DNA of 64,000 nt from Bog-113 sp965226755 (GTDB lineage Bacteria > Acidobacteriota > Terriglobia > Bryobacterales > Bryobacteraceae), in NCBI GenBank assembly GCA_965226755.1, contig CBDDDT010000007.1, positions 1 to 64,000 of the forward strand. The letters run 5' to 3'. The notes beneath the pieces were generated by a model. That model did not search any database, was not told the DNA's origin, and was given only the letters and a program-made list of their open reading frames with translations. Positions within the stretch are counted from its first letter, which is position 1; every line of letters starts with the position of its first letter. This document shows positions 8,728 to 16,551 of the stretch, one piece after another. Position numbers and translations under genes: made by a program.

Positions 8728-9963
8728 ATGAAGAAGCCGAAAGCAGAGAAGCCGTTCAGCGACGCACTGCTGGACGAGTTGTTGTCGACCCAGGGCCGGA
8801 AGCCGGAAGACATTCAGGGCCTGCTGAAACAGATCACCAAGGCGGTGCTGGAACGAGCGATGCAGGGTGAACTGACGGAGCATCTGGGATACGAAAAGCA
8901 TGATCCGGCAGGCAACAACACGGGCGACAGCCGGAACGGCGTCACCAAGAAGACACTGACGGGGGATTTCGGCCAGGTCGAGCTGGCGACGCCGCGCGAT
9001 CGCAACGGCGATTTCGAACCGCAGATCATCAAGAAGAATCAAACGCGGTGGACCGGGTTCGATGATAAGATCCTTTCGATGTACGCGCGCGGCATGACCA
9101 CGCGTGAGATCCAGGGCCATCTGGAAGAGATATACCAGGTGGAAGTAAGCCCGAGCTTGATCAGCGACGTCACCGATGGCGTGATGGAGCAGGCGCGAGC
9201 CTGGCAGAACCGGCCGCTGGAGCCGTTCTACGGGATTGTTTTCCTGGATGCCTTGTACGTGAAGATGCGGCATGAAGGCCGGGTGGAGAACCGCGCCGTG
9301 TATGTGGCTGTGGGGGTCAATCTGGAGGGGAAGAAAGACGTGCTGGGCCTCTGGACGTCAGCCGCGGAGGGCGCCAAGTTCTGGTTGAATGTGCTGACCG
9401 AACTGCGCAACCGCGGCGTCCGCGATATCTATCTGGTGTGCGTGGATGGATTGAAGGGCTTTCCGCAGGCGATCGAATCGATTTATCCGAAGGCGCAGGT
9501 GCAGCTGTGCATCGTGCACATGGTGCGGGCCAGCTTGAATTACGTGACCTGGAAGGACCGCAAGAAGGCGGTTGCGGATCTGAAGCCGATCTACCGGGCC
9601 GCGACGGCCGACGAAGCGGCGCTGCAGTTGAGCGAGTTTGCGGGGAAGTGGACTAAGTACCCGGCGATTACGAAGTTATGGCGCGATAACTGGGAGCGAG
9701 TGATTCCATTCTTCGCATTTCCGGAAGAGGTGCGCAAGGTGGTTTACACGACCAATGCGGTGGAAGCCCTGCATATGAGTTTGCGGAAGATCATCAAGAC
9801 GCGCGGATCGTTTCCGACCGAGGAAGCGGCGCTCAAGTTACTGTATCTGGCGCTAACCAAAGTAGTGGCGAAATGGGAGACGGTGCAGAACTGGAAGCAG
9901 ATGCTGAACTATCTGGAGACGATGTGCGGGGACCGGATTCGGGAGGCCGGCGTCCGCCCCTAA
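8728..9963 (+). CDS. IS256-family (Mutator-like) transposase
   Basis: A 411-aa DDE transposase of normal family length, intact. The acidic triad fits Asp174 (IVFLDALYVK), Asp240 (LVCVDGLKGF) and Glu346 (TNAVEALHMSLRK). The conserved C-x2-H (QLCIVHMVR) follows the second Asp. The N-terminal region (EHLGYEKHD, then GNNTGDSRNG) is the classic Transposase_mut start. An AAGGAG ribosome site lies about 7 bp before the ATG. It cuts and joins the inverted repeats of its own element. No frameshift or stop is present. Confidence 0.97.
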   Translation: MKKPKAEKPFSDALLDELLSTQGRKPEDIQGLLKQITKAVLERAMQGELTEHLGYEKHDPAGNNTGDSRNGVTKKTLTGDFGQVELATPRDRNGDFEPQIIKKNQTRWTGFDDKILSMYARGMTTREIQGHLEEIYQVEVSPSLISDVTDGVMEQARAWQNRPLEPFYGIVFLDALYVKMRHEGRVENRAVYVAVGVNLEGKKDVLGLWTSAAEGAKFWLNVLTELRNRGVRDIYLVCVDGLKGFPQAIESIYPKAQVQLCIVHMVRASLNYVTWKDRKKAVADLKPIYRAATADEAALQLSEFAGKWTKYPAITKLWRDNWERVIPFFAFPEEVRKVVYTTNAVEALHMSLRKIIKTRGSFPTEEAALKLLYLALTKVVAKWETVQNWKQMLNYLETMCGDRIREAGVRP

Positions 9964-9996
9964 AGCAAACCGCTCAAAGCTCACCAGCGGGATGAC

Positions 9997-10154
9997 GCTG
10001 ATCCCGCCGAAGCCGCCCGTCGGGATTGGGGTAATGCCAGAACGGTGCTCGCGCGCAAGGGTGCGCTACGCCGCGCAAAACCGGCGCGCCCTTGACGCGC
10101 TCCGCGCCGTTCTGGCAGGATGGTGCTGCGACGGGCGGCTCCGGCGGGATCAGC
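9997..10154. repeat. Long imperfect hairpin in the IS 3' non-coding end
   Basis: A 26-nt left arm (9997-10022, starting GCTGATCCCGCCG) pairs with 10129-10154 at 25 of 26 positions. Inside it, TGCCAGAACGG (10035-10045) pairs perfectly with CCGTTCTGGCA (10107-10117), and a weaker inner pairing of GCGCAAGGG-like sequence lies near the tip. The whole can fold into a ~158-nt rod between the transposase stop and the right inverted repeat. Possible roles are terminator, shield against read-through, or a separate REP-like palindrome carried by the IS. Confidence 0.8.
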
Positions 10155-10207
10155 TGAGAGGCAGTGAATCTTGACCGGAAGAACCTGAAAGCGGAAAACC
10201 GAAAGCG

Positions 10208-10234
10208 CGTTTACACAGATTCATTCACACCGCC
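10208..10234 (-). repeat. Right terminal inverted repeat (IRR)
   Basis: The reverse complement begins GGCGGTGTGA and ends TCTGTGTAAACG, matching IRL at 19 of 27 positions. Confidence 0.85.
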
Positions 10235-10242
10235 GCTCGCCC
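10235..10242. repeat. Right 8-bp target-site duplication
   Basis: GCTCGCCC, identical to 8665-8672. Confidence 0.9.
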
Positions 10243-10474
10243 AGAGAGTTTGCATCTCACGAGGCTCACAGGATTTTTTGAGCGGGGGAAATCGCCCGAG
10301 GCGGTGGCCAAAAATCAAACGCAACCAGACCAAACCCTGTCGGTTCCCATACGGCTTCGCGAGCCAAATGTTAGCAAGCTTGCGTTTTTGGGATTCTGAA
10401 CTAAACTCACTCGCAGATCAGGCTGAGAGACGAACACCTAATTCGCTCTCGGTTCTTTTTCAAAGGAGTCTCAT

Positions 10475-10774
10475 TTGCGTAAGACACTAGCATTTAGTCA
10501 TCGGCGCCGACTAGTTCAAGCCCGTCCTGGTATCATCAATGAAGCATCTTGCGGTCTTAGACACGCCCGCTCGCATATCCCCGCGGATGCGGAGCTCCGT
10601 CCAGATTTTTGCAAAGTGTGTAATGAACCACTCGGAAGTAACTCTTTAGCCTTTCATATTGCAAATAGGTGCAAGGGAAGATCCCATGCTGTCGCTGCAG
10701 GCCCGGCAGCAGCATATGATAAGTCACGCCCCGATAACAGCGCTTGTTTTGGCTGGTGGCACGGAGGTGAGTAG
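10475..10774 (+). CDS. Small hypothetical protein with a possible zinc-binding knuckle
   Basis: A 99-codon frame starting with TTG, preceded by a good ribosome site (AAAGGAG, 7 bp spacing). The only notable motif is FCKVCNEPLGSN followed by FHIANRC, a C-x2-C...H...C arrangement that could bind zinc. It is transcribed toward the 3' end of the vsr operon on the other strand and is separated from the IS by ~230 bp with no gene. I do not recognise a family, and it could be a chance frame or a gene remnant; the ribosome site and Cys/His spacing are the reasons for listing it. Confidence 0.3.
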   Translation: MRKTLAFSHRRRLVQARPGIINEASCGLRHARSHIPADAELRPDFCKVCNEPLGSNSLAFHIANRCKGRSHAVAAGPAAAYDKSRPDNSACFGWWHGGE

Positions 10775-10860
10775 GTTACCGGTTATCGCGCTACCGATGC
10801 GAGGCACCAATTTCGGATAAGCGGTTCCTGGGAACCCGCAGCACCTTCCGCGAAGTCCCC

Positions 10861-11280
10861 TCATTTCTTCTCCGGTCCAATAGCGACCATGATTTTCTTG
10901 ACGCATTTCATGGGCGTTATCTTTAGCTCGTGTTCCCATATTCTCACGACCTTCCAGCCCGCGGAGCGTAATTCCCTTGTGTTCCTGCGGTCTCTCGTGG
11001 CGTTGCCCTCAATCTTCGGTCCCCAGTATTCATTATTCGACTTTGAGCCGAGGCCGCATTTTCTGCATCCATGCCAGTAGCATCCATCTACGAACACCGC
11101 TGTGCGAAAGCGTGAGAAGACGAAGTCGGGCCTGCCGCGTAAGGCGCTTTTGCGGCGCCATCCTGATATACCGGCCGCACGCATGACGGTGATGAGCGCT
11201 TCTTCAGTGGAACTGTTGCGGCGAGAGCGGATGCGCGACATCGCGTAGGAGCGCTGCTCTTTCGTAAGGTTGTCGGTCAC
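10861..11280 (-). CDS. vsr: Very short patch repair (Vsr) endonuclease
   Basis: 139 aa, the normal size for Vsr. Family motifs are clear: the N-terminal RSYAMSRIRSR, the metal-binding Asp52 in RGRPDFVF, the zinc/active-site segment FVDGCYWHGCRKC (His70 and the Cys residues), and the C-terminal VVRIWEHEL. Vsr nicks 5' of T:G mismatches produced when 5-methylcytosine deaminates, starting short-patch repair. It is the last gene of a six-gene operon whose second gene is a cytosine-5 methyltransferase, the expected partner. The start is GTG with a strong CAGGAG ribosome site; 17 bp separate it from the preceding gene. Confidence 0.95.
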   Translation of the reverse strand: MTDNLTKEQRSYAMSRIRSRRNSSTEEALITVMRAAGISGWRRKSALRGRPDFVFSRFRTAVFVDGCYWHGCRKCGLGSKSNNEYWGPKIEGNATRDRRNTRELRSAGWKVVRIWEHELKITPMKCVKKIMVAIGPEKK

Positions 11281-11297
11281 GATACGATTCTCCTGCG

Positions 11298-12038
11298 TCA
11301 GGCGGCGACGCTCAGCTGTTCGATTTTCGCGGTGAACATTTCGCGAAGATCGTCACGCGGGATGGCGTCGATGATAGTGACCCCACCGATTGAATTGATA
11401 TACCTTGCTAGATCGCGGACCGGATCGCGCTCATAGAATTGGTGTTCTAGGACGACCTCAAGCAATGTCTTGATGACCTCAACATTCCGGCCGAAAGCAT
11501 TTTCGGCGAAGTTCTGGGCGACGTCGAGCTTTTTCAGAAGCGCAGCGGTGAGCTCAAAGGGATCGGCGCGACTCTCGTCGTAAGTACAATATCCATACCA
11601 CCAAAGCCGCGCCATACCGTTTCGTAGCAGTGCACGTGAGCGGTCAGATAGGTAGAAGTATCGCTCGTTCATCACCTCTCTGAACCGCTCCTTCCCGATG
11701 TACTGCTCGACGGGCCAGCGTTTGCGCATGTATTCCCAGTGACTTACGTGCGAGAAATAAGCCCACAGCCTGTGGTCCGATGCCTGCAGGGGAGTAAGGT
11801 GTTTCAGCGCCGAATAGATGATCCGCGTGTTCTCTAAGTCAAGCAGTTCCGACTTCAATGTAGGTATTTGGAGATCGATTTGGTCCGGTATTACAATGGT
11901 CGATTCCACGTACCAGTTCGTACCGCCGAAATAATTATTTAGGAACGACTCATCTTGCATGTAGCGCTTCTGGTTCGCAACAATGTTTGAGCGCAGGCGG
12001 TCCAGGCTAGCCAGTTTGAGGAACTTGAGTTTGGTCAT
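11298..12038 (-). CDS. DUF6339 family protein of the modification operon
   Basis: 246 aa, predicted soluble and mostly alpha-helical. It matches my recollection of the DUF6339 pattern: N-terminal LKFLKLASLDRLRSNI..NQKRY, then LKHLTPLQASDHRLWAYFSHV, WEYMRKRWPV and ALLRNGMARLWWYGY. The function of this family is unknown; it is seen next to DNA modification and defence genes. It is preceded by AGGA 7 bp before the ATG and lies 13 bp after the 291-aa gene and 17 bp before vsr, so it is co-transcribed with both. No nuclease motif is evident. The assignment is by remembered pattern, not a profile search. Confidence 0.75.
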   Translation of the reverse strand: MTKLKFLKLASLDRLRSNIVANQKRYMQDESFLNNYFGGTNWYVESTIVIPDQIDLQIPTLKSELLDLENTRIIYSALKHLTPLQASDHRLWAYFSHVSHWEYMRKRWPVEQYIGKERFREVMNERYFYLSDRSRALLRNGMARLWWYGYCTYDESRADPFELTAALLKKLDVAQNFAENAFGRNVEVIKTLLEVVLEHQFYERDPVRDLARYINSIGGVTIIDAIPRDDLREMFTAKIEQLSVAA

Positions 12039-12051
12039 GAGAATGTCCTGT

Positions 12052-12927
12052 CTACTCGTCGTCTTCCGCCATTCCCTTCAGCCCGCTAAGAGAAAGGGTA
12101 AGGGGCTGCCCGAGAATCTCGTGGGCGATCTTGAGGCTTGAGTCCGCGAATGATTCGGGGTCTTCTGCCAGCCGGATCTTCTTTTCCCGGAGCTTGCGAT
12201 CAATCACCAGAAACCAACGGAAGTCAGTGTAGTTCTCCAGTTGACCCTCGAGTGCTGCTCGCCTAAGTCGCTCTAAGACCTCGACTAATGCCGGGACCAC
12301 GATGGAGCCGATTAGGATCGGATGATAGACGGAGGAGTGCCGGAGGGTGAGATATGAGTGGAAATTGAGTTTAGATAGGCTGACGACCACCTTCGGTCCA
12401 ACCAGATTGATGTCCATGCTTGTAGCTTTTTCGTCGTCATTCTGGACGATGGAAAAGATGGAGCTGACTCTGCGGAGGGGGTCGTTCTTCTTTGTAGCTT
12501 CGATGATTTGATCCTGCGCCACAGCAAGCGTGTCGCCTTTGGTAACGCGGAACGCCGATTTCCCATAATCAGGGTGGAAGTCAGAGTTCTTATATGCCTC
12601 CATAGGTTTCGAGGCCAGAATAAAAGAGCACACATCTACCTTTCCATCAATAAGCCCGGAGCTGATCTCAAAAGAAAACTTCTCCTCCCCACTTTTGAAC
12701 AGGTTTCGGTAGCGCGTCGATGTGCATTCCACATGAACTGCATACGTGGCCTTCTTCTGCGTCACTAGCGTCAGTAGGTCAGCGTTGTTCGTCTTAAACA
12801 CAGCCTCGAAAACGTAGGCATTTTTCGCTCCCTTCCCGCTAACGACGCCCTGAAACATCGAGCTCAGGATGTCATCTCCCCAGTGGGCCAGCACTGGATG
12901 AGGGTAGGCCCTCGGGTTAATCTGCAT
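12052..12927 (-). CDS. Unrecognised 291-aa protein between the GHKL ATPase and DUF6339
   Basis: I do not recognise a named family. The N-terminal half is rich in beta-strand-like segments (YAVHVECTSTRYRNLF, then FSFEISSGLIDGKVDVCSFIL) and the C-terminal half is helical (VPALVEVLERLRRAALEGQ; FADSSLKIAHEILGQ). There is no obvious PD-(D/E)xK, HNH or phospholipase D motif, signal peptide or membrane segment. Its ATG overlaps the last 11 bp of the upstream ATPase gene (12917-12927), implying translational coupling and probably a stoichiometric partner. In related methyltransferase/GHKL-ATPase operons this position may hold an effector or adaptor; that role is inference here. Confidence 0.7.
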   Translation of the reverse strand: MQINPRAYPHPVLAHWGDDILSSMFQGVVSGKGAKNAYVFEAVFKTNNADLLTLVTQKKATYAVHVECTSTRYRNLFKSGEEKFSFEISSGLIDGKVDVCSFILASKPMEAYKNSDFHPDYGKSAFRVTKGDTLAVAQDQIIEATKKNDPLRRVSSIFSIVQNDDEKATSMDINLVGPKVVVSLSKLNFHSYLTLRHSSVYHPILIGSIVVPALVEVLERLRRAALEGQLENYTDFRWFLVIDRKLREKKIRLAEDPESFADSSLKIAHEILGQPLTLSLSGLKGMAEDDE

Positions 12928-14830
12928 AAGCGTTCACCCCCAGAGCGCAGTGAAGCGAGTCTTCAAGAACCACATTGATAGCGGCTCGCTTACCTTTCGG
13001 AAGTTCCATTGGTCCCAAAAGCCCCTGATCCGTCAATTCTGAGATCTCGGGCCCATCGTTGATTGAGTAGGTGGTCACCGGCGCAATTTCCGTCCCCACT
13101 TCACCGACGACGAAGACGCGTAGGTGATTAACTATCCCCGAAACGGGCTCGAAGAGCATCTTGTACTGACCGGCCGCAGCGTCTGTACAGAAAATCCGAA
13201 CGTTGGCGATATCGACGCGCTTATTGCCGCGCTCTACTTCCTGTTGTCCGTTCTTGTTTTGATTCTGCGAGCCTTCTGAGTTTTGTCCTCCTCCCCCGTC
13301 TCTGCCGCCGTTGGTCTCGTTCGGTGGGCCGTCCGGCCCTCCGCCCGTGCCTTGCTCGTCCTCGTCTTCGTCTTCGGATTGCTTCATCGCATTATTGTCA
13401 TGCTGGTAAACGGGGGTCGTGATCGGGGGACTCGACCTAAACCGGATCTCAATCTGCTCAGCGGGTTCATCGTTGATGGTTTCGATTTGCTGAGGCGTGC
13501 CATGCACTTCGTCCTCTATGTCGTCCGGCAGGAACTGGCTTAGGCCCTCCACGTCTACCTCGGCGACGTCTTCCGAAGAGCTGAGCGCACGGACTTTGTC
13601 GTTGATCCAGCCGTGAATTTTCTTAAGGATGCGCTTTGAGGTCGCGGGCTCTGTGCCTCGCTCCGGCTCCCATGCTGTATGGCTTGGTGGCTCGGTTGCG
13701 CGCAGCAGCGCGTCCAGGGGGTAACCCTCTACGGTAAAAACACCTGCGAAGCGCAGTGGCGTCTGAAAGTGGCCCTTGTCGAAGATTTTCATTCCGCTAC
13801 GACGGAACATTGCAACTTTCTTCCGAAAGTCCTTGTTTTCCAGAATGCTGAGCTTTATGGTGCCCATACCTTCGAAATCCGGCTCCTCGAAGTGTTGGGC
13901 GTCGTCGCTAGTCAGTACCCGGTAGTAGGCGTCTGCGAAGAAGTTAGGATCGGGTTCAGCGTAGTGTTTTTTGATCTGGTCGGGAAGGCTCGTCTTGTTG
14001 AGTGTCGTTTTACCGACTTTGACGATGAGCGTCCCGTGGTGAATGGCGACAAAAAAACTTTCGATCACCGTTTTTATAATTTGCGCTTCCCAGTCATCGT
14101 ATGAGTGAAACCCCATTACATAAACGTCAGCTCCGACCTTCTTGCGTTCAAAGACCGGAGACACCCGCGTGAAGTCCAGAAGCGGCTGGTTGCCATTCTT
14201 GTTCCCGAAATATCCCGTGCCCTGCGTGATGACCTTCTTGTCCTTGCGGTGGCTCACCAACTTCGCAACGCCCTGGAAGGCGCTGGCGCCGTTTTGATCC
14301 TTGGTGCCGTAAAATACGGTGCGTAGGTCAGAGCAGGCGAAGGGAGCATGCTTACCGATGCCGAAAGATCCGAGCTTTCCCGCGTTTTTGTCGGAAACCC
14401 CGACCGACTTTGTGAGCTTGAACCAGTCTGAGGTGCGATCGTCCTTGTGCCCAACGACCAGACCGGTAGTGTTGAAATCGGAGATGCGAAGAATATTTAG
14501 CTTTTCTGACGCCAACACTTTCAGCGCGGATTCGAAGAATTGCACTGTCTGCTTGGATGATTTCGAGAAGAGTGCGCAGGCCTCCAGTGTCTTTTTAAAT
14601 TCGTCGCAGCCGGGGAATTCCGAGCCAGGAATCTCCAGCTTCTGGAAGTGAACTTCGACGGGCTTCCCGGATTGGTCGTGAGCGTCTGACGAATTCTGGA
14701 GACCCTCCCGAGCCAAACTTGTCAGCGGGTGATCCTTAAAAGTTTCGATGCCAGGGTCGTTCAATCCAATTTCCTGGCCGTCGTTGTTGTCGGGAAACAT
14801 CCACCCGGGTTTTCGTCCTATCACGCGCAC
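12917..14830 (-). CDS. GHKL (HSP90/MORC-like) ATPase of the modification operon
   Basis: 637 aa. The Bergerat ATP fold is visible. The N-box is REGLQNSSDAH (Glu42, Asn46, Asp49), the G1-like motif is ISDFNTTG (Asp118, Gly123), and the G2 loop is GKLGSFGIGKHAPF (151-164). A transducer-like region follows (to ~430). Next is a very acidic, then Gly/Asn/Gln-rich linker (about 475-535, EDEDEDEQGTGGG...), and a C-terminal beta-sandwich-like domain of ~100 residues. MORC/MutL-like GHKL ATPases coupled to cytosine methylases are known from restriction-modification-related operons (Iyer, Abhiman and Aravind 2008). It probably acts as an ATP-driven clamp on DNA. GTG start; its first 10 bp overlap the methylase gene. 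Confidence 0.85.
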   Translation of the reverse strand: MRVIGRKPGWMFPDNNDGQEIGLNDPGIETFKDHPLTSLAREGLQNSSDAHDQSGKPVEVHFQKLEIPGSEFPGCDEFKKTLEACALFSKSSKQTVQFFESALKVLASEKLNILRISDFNTTGLVVGHKDDRTSDWFKLTKSVGVSDKNAGKLGSFGIGKHAPFACSDLRTVFYGTKDQNGASAFQGVAKLVSHRKDKKVITQGTGYFGNKNGNQPLLDFTRVSPVFERKKVGADVYVMGFHSYDDWEAQIIKTVIESFFVAIHHGTLIVKVGKTTLNKTSLPDQIKKHYAEPDPNFFADAYYRVLTSDDAQHFEEPDFEGMGTIKLSILENKDFRKKVAMFRRSGMKIFDKGHFQTPLRFAGVFTVEGYPLDALLRATEPPSHTAWEPERGTEPATSKRILKKIHGWINDKVRALSSSEDVAEVDVEGLSQFLPDDIEDEVHGTPQQIETINDEPAEQIEIRFRSSPPITTPVYQHDNNAMKQSEDEDEDEQGTGGGPDGPPNETNGGRDGGGGQNSEGSQNQNKNGQQEVERGNKRVDIANVRIFCTDAAAGQYKMLFEPVSGIVNHLRVFVVGEVGTEIAPVTTYSINDGPEISELTDQGLLGPMELPKGKRAAINVVLEDSLHCALGVNAYAD

Positions 14831-15840
14831 CTCTCATTTAGTAGCCGGCGACACTCAGCCGCAAGCTTTTGTACCAGCGGGACGGTTACTGCGTTGCCGA
14901 TTTGCTTATATTGCTGAGCCTTCGACAGAAGTTCAGGAAACGAAAACTCGCCGTCCGAGAACCCCTGAAGTCGGAGACATTCAAGGGGTGTCAGTTTGCG
15001 AATGCCCCACGAGTCCTGAATTACCGGCACGTTGTGTCCTCCGTCTCCCATGTTGGCCATCAGGGCAAAAACGGAGTTGCTTTTGTTCTCCCGGACATAG
15101 TTGCGACGAAGCATGTAGATCGAGTCGGCATCCCCGGCCTCGATGGAATCCTCGAACAGCTTCTTCCAACGGGAGTCGTCGTTGAAGTAAAAGGAGGCAT
15201 CGGGCTTTTGCTCGAGGTTGATAAAGGTTCGGTAGTCCAGCGTCTCTGCCTCTGGCTCTGGAAAGCGAAAAGCATTGGTTCTGAAGTGGTCCCAGGACAA
15301 GGCGACCATATACAGGCGTTCCCGGTTTTGCGGGATGTTTGTGTGAACTTTTGTGTTCAGAACCGTCGTGTTCTCGCGCGGCATAAACCAATATCCGGCG
15401 GCCTGGATTTCATGCGCGATCCGATTGAATGTGCGGCAACGATCATGGCTCATGAGATGCGGTACATTTTCAAAAAGCAGAATTTTCGGGCGGTCATTGC
15501 CGAACTCCCGTATCAATCGCATAATCTCGAAGAATGACCGGCCTCTTTCATCGCTAAAACCAAGCTTCGCCCCCGCAATCGAAAATGGTTGGCACGGGAA
15601 ACCGGCCGTCAGAACGTCGACTGCAGCTAATTCGTCGGCGACTACCGACAGCTCCTCGATTGGCTTATGGAACATAGAAGTGTCTGCAAAATTGTGTCGG
15701 TATGTCTCTGCCGCGAAACGGTCTTTTTCGTTGGCCCATGTAACCCTAAATCCTTCCTTCGCGAAGGCGAGACAGAAACCGCCCATCCCAGCGAACAGGC
15801 TCCCTACCTGGTAAGCTGAACGTTTTGAATTTTTTGGCAC
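14821..15840 (-). CDS. DNA (cytosine-5-)-methyltransferase
   Basis: 339 aa with the ordered C5-methylase motifs: I, GSLFAGMGGF (13-22); IV, GFPCQPFSIAG with catalytic Cys83; VI, ENV (124-126); VIII, QNRER (171-175); IX/X, LTPLECLRLQGF and QIGNAVTVP. It transfers a methyl group from S-adenosylmethionine to a cytosine in a specific DNA site. The target-recognition stretch (roughly 185-275) gives no clue to the sequence specificity. The start is GTG, 21 bp after the small upstream gene. With Vsr at the operon's end it forms a modification plus mismatch-repair pair. No classic restriction endonuclease is recognisable in the operon. Confidence 0.96.
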   Translation of the reverse strand: MPKNSKRSAYQVGSLFAGMGGFCLAFAKEGFRVTWANEKDRFAAETYRHNFADTSMFHKPIEELSVVADELAAVDVLTAGFPCQPFSIAGAKLGFSDERGRSFFEIMRLIREFGNDRPKILLFENVPHLMSHDRCRTFNRIAHEIQAAGYWFMPRENTTVLNTKVHTNIPQNRERLYMVALSWDHFRTNAFRFPEPEAETLDYRTFINLEQKPDASFYFNDDSRWKKLFEDSIEAGDADSIYMLRRNYVRENKSNSVFALMANMGDGGHNVPVIQDSWGIRKLTPLECLRLQGFSDGEFSFPELLSKAQQYKQIGNAVTVPLVQKLAAECRRLLNERCA

Positions 15841-15861
15841 AAAGAGAATCGTCGATCCGGT

Positions 15862-16101
15862 TCACTTTCTAAACGAAAATACCTGAGAATGCGCCGTATT
15901 CTCCTGACGAAACTTCGCTTTTACCTGACGCATCTCGGCCTCCAACGCATCTAAAATCTGCTTTGCGTGTTCTTCCGTGTATGTATAATTACGTTTATTT
16001 GCGAGGTTGGCCACCAGGCGCATCTTCTTGACGACCTCCGTGACCCGTCTTTCAGCCAATCGCTCAAATTTACCGGCTTTGGAACTCGATTCTGAGTACA
16101 T
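15862..16101 (-). CDS. Small basic helical protein, first gene of the modification operon
   Basis: 79 aa, highly charged and predicted helical throughout (KAGKFERLAERRVTEVVKKM, then TEEHAKQILDALEAEMRQVKAKF). It has no clear helix-turn-helix, so it is not obviously a C-protein-type regulator. The pattern LANKRNYTYTEEHAKQIL recalls small uncharacterised proteins found beside such methylases, but I cannot name a domain. ATG start at 16101, with a well-formed promoter 50-78 bp upstream. The following methylase begins 21 bp after its stop. It may regulate, tether or assist the complex; the role is unknown. Confidence 0.65.
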   Translation of the reverse strand: MYSESSSKAGKFERLAERRVTEVVKKMRLVANLANKRNYTYTEEHAKQILDALEAEMRQVKAKFRQENTAHSQVFSFRK

Positions 16102-16150
16102 CAGATCAGTGAGTGTACTACAGAAACATTTTCCCGCGCTACATTTTTTA

Positions 16151-16179
16151 AATATAGGCCGGGGGTATTTTGTTGTGAA
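16151..16179 (-). promoter_or_regulatory. Promoter of the modification/defence operon
   Basis: On the minus strand, TTCACA (16174-16179) and TATATT (16151-16156) are separated by exactly 17 bp. This predicts a transcription start near 16144 and a ~43-nt leader before the ATG at 16101. The AT-rich flank contrasts with the high-GC surroundings. Confidence 0.65.
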
Positions 16180-16551
16180 TGAGTTTTATCTCGTGGAACC
16201 GGGCGAGTTGGAGCTTAAATCCCGAAGCCTCGGCCTGGAACAGCGTGTGACGCAGGTCTGTTGCACCGACGATGCTGGCCTTCAGGTGCTGACTATCTAG
16301 AGCCTCCGAAACTATGGGCCCCTTCTGGGCGCGTCGAGGAGCAAAATTTGGGACTGCACGTCAAGAGAGGGCGGTTCGCGAGCCGAGTGCCGACCGGACT
16401 AGCTGTTCTGGGTCACGGGTGCGTCGGGCGCAAACGGGCGGCTCGCGACCGGGCCCTGTTGATCAGTCGACATCGCATGAGGGGGCTCTCACCCGCTGGT
16501 CGCGGACGGGATGGGATCGGGAATCGGCTTCGCCGCGTGCGAAGAAGCGGT
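16180..16551. other. Intergenic region without a recognisable gene
   Basis: About 370 bp between the operon promoter and the VOC gene. A short plus-strand frame ends at 16300, but it has no ribosome site or family resemblance. No tRNA or repeat was found. The sequence looks like decayed, GC-rich spacer. Confidence 0.5.

Larger units (their letters stand above)
8673..10234 (+). mobile_element. Complete IS256-family insertion sequence (1562 bp)
   Basis: The element is delimited by 27-bp imperfect terminal inverted repeats (8673-8699 and 10208-10234, 19 of 27 matching). Both share GGTGT near the tip and the internal run TCTGTGTAAACG. An 8-bp direct duplication, GCTCGCCC, lies on either side. 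It contains one intact transposase gene and a ~240-bp 3' non-coding part with a large hairpin. Intact ends, identical target duplications and an undamaged transposase suggest recent insertion and possible activity. It landed between a hypothetical gene and the modification/defence operon. Confidence 0.92.

Noticed and set aside
10821..10839. Hairpin GCGGTTCC/GGAACCCGC after vsr as a terminator
   Set aside because: One bulge and no T-run on the minus strand; too weak to call.
16007..16300. 97-codon plus-strand frame across the operon promoter
   Set aside because: It begins inside the first operon gene on the opposite strand, has no ribosome site and no family match.
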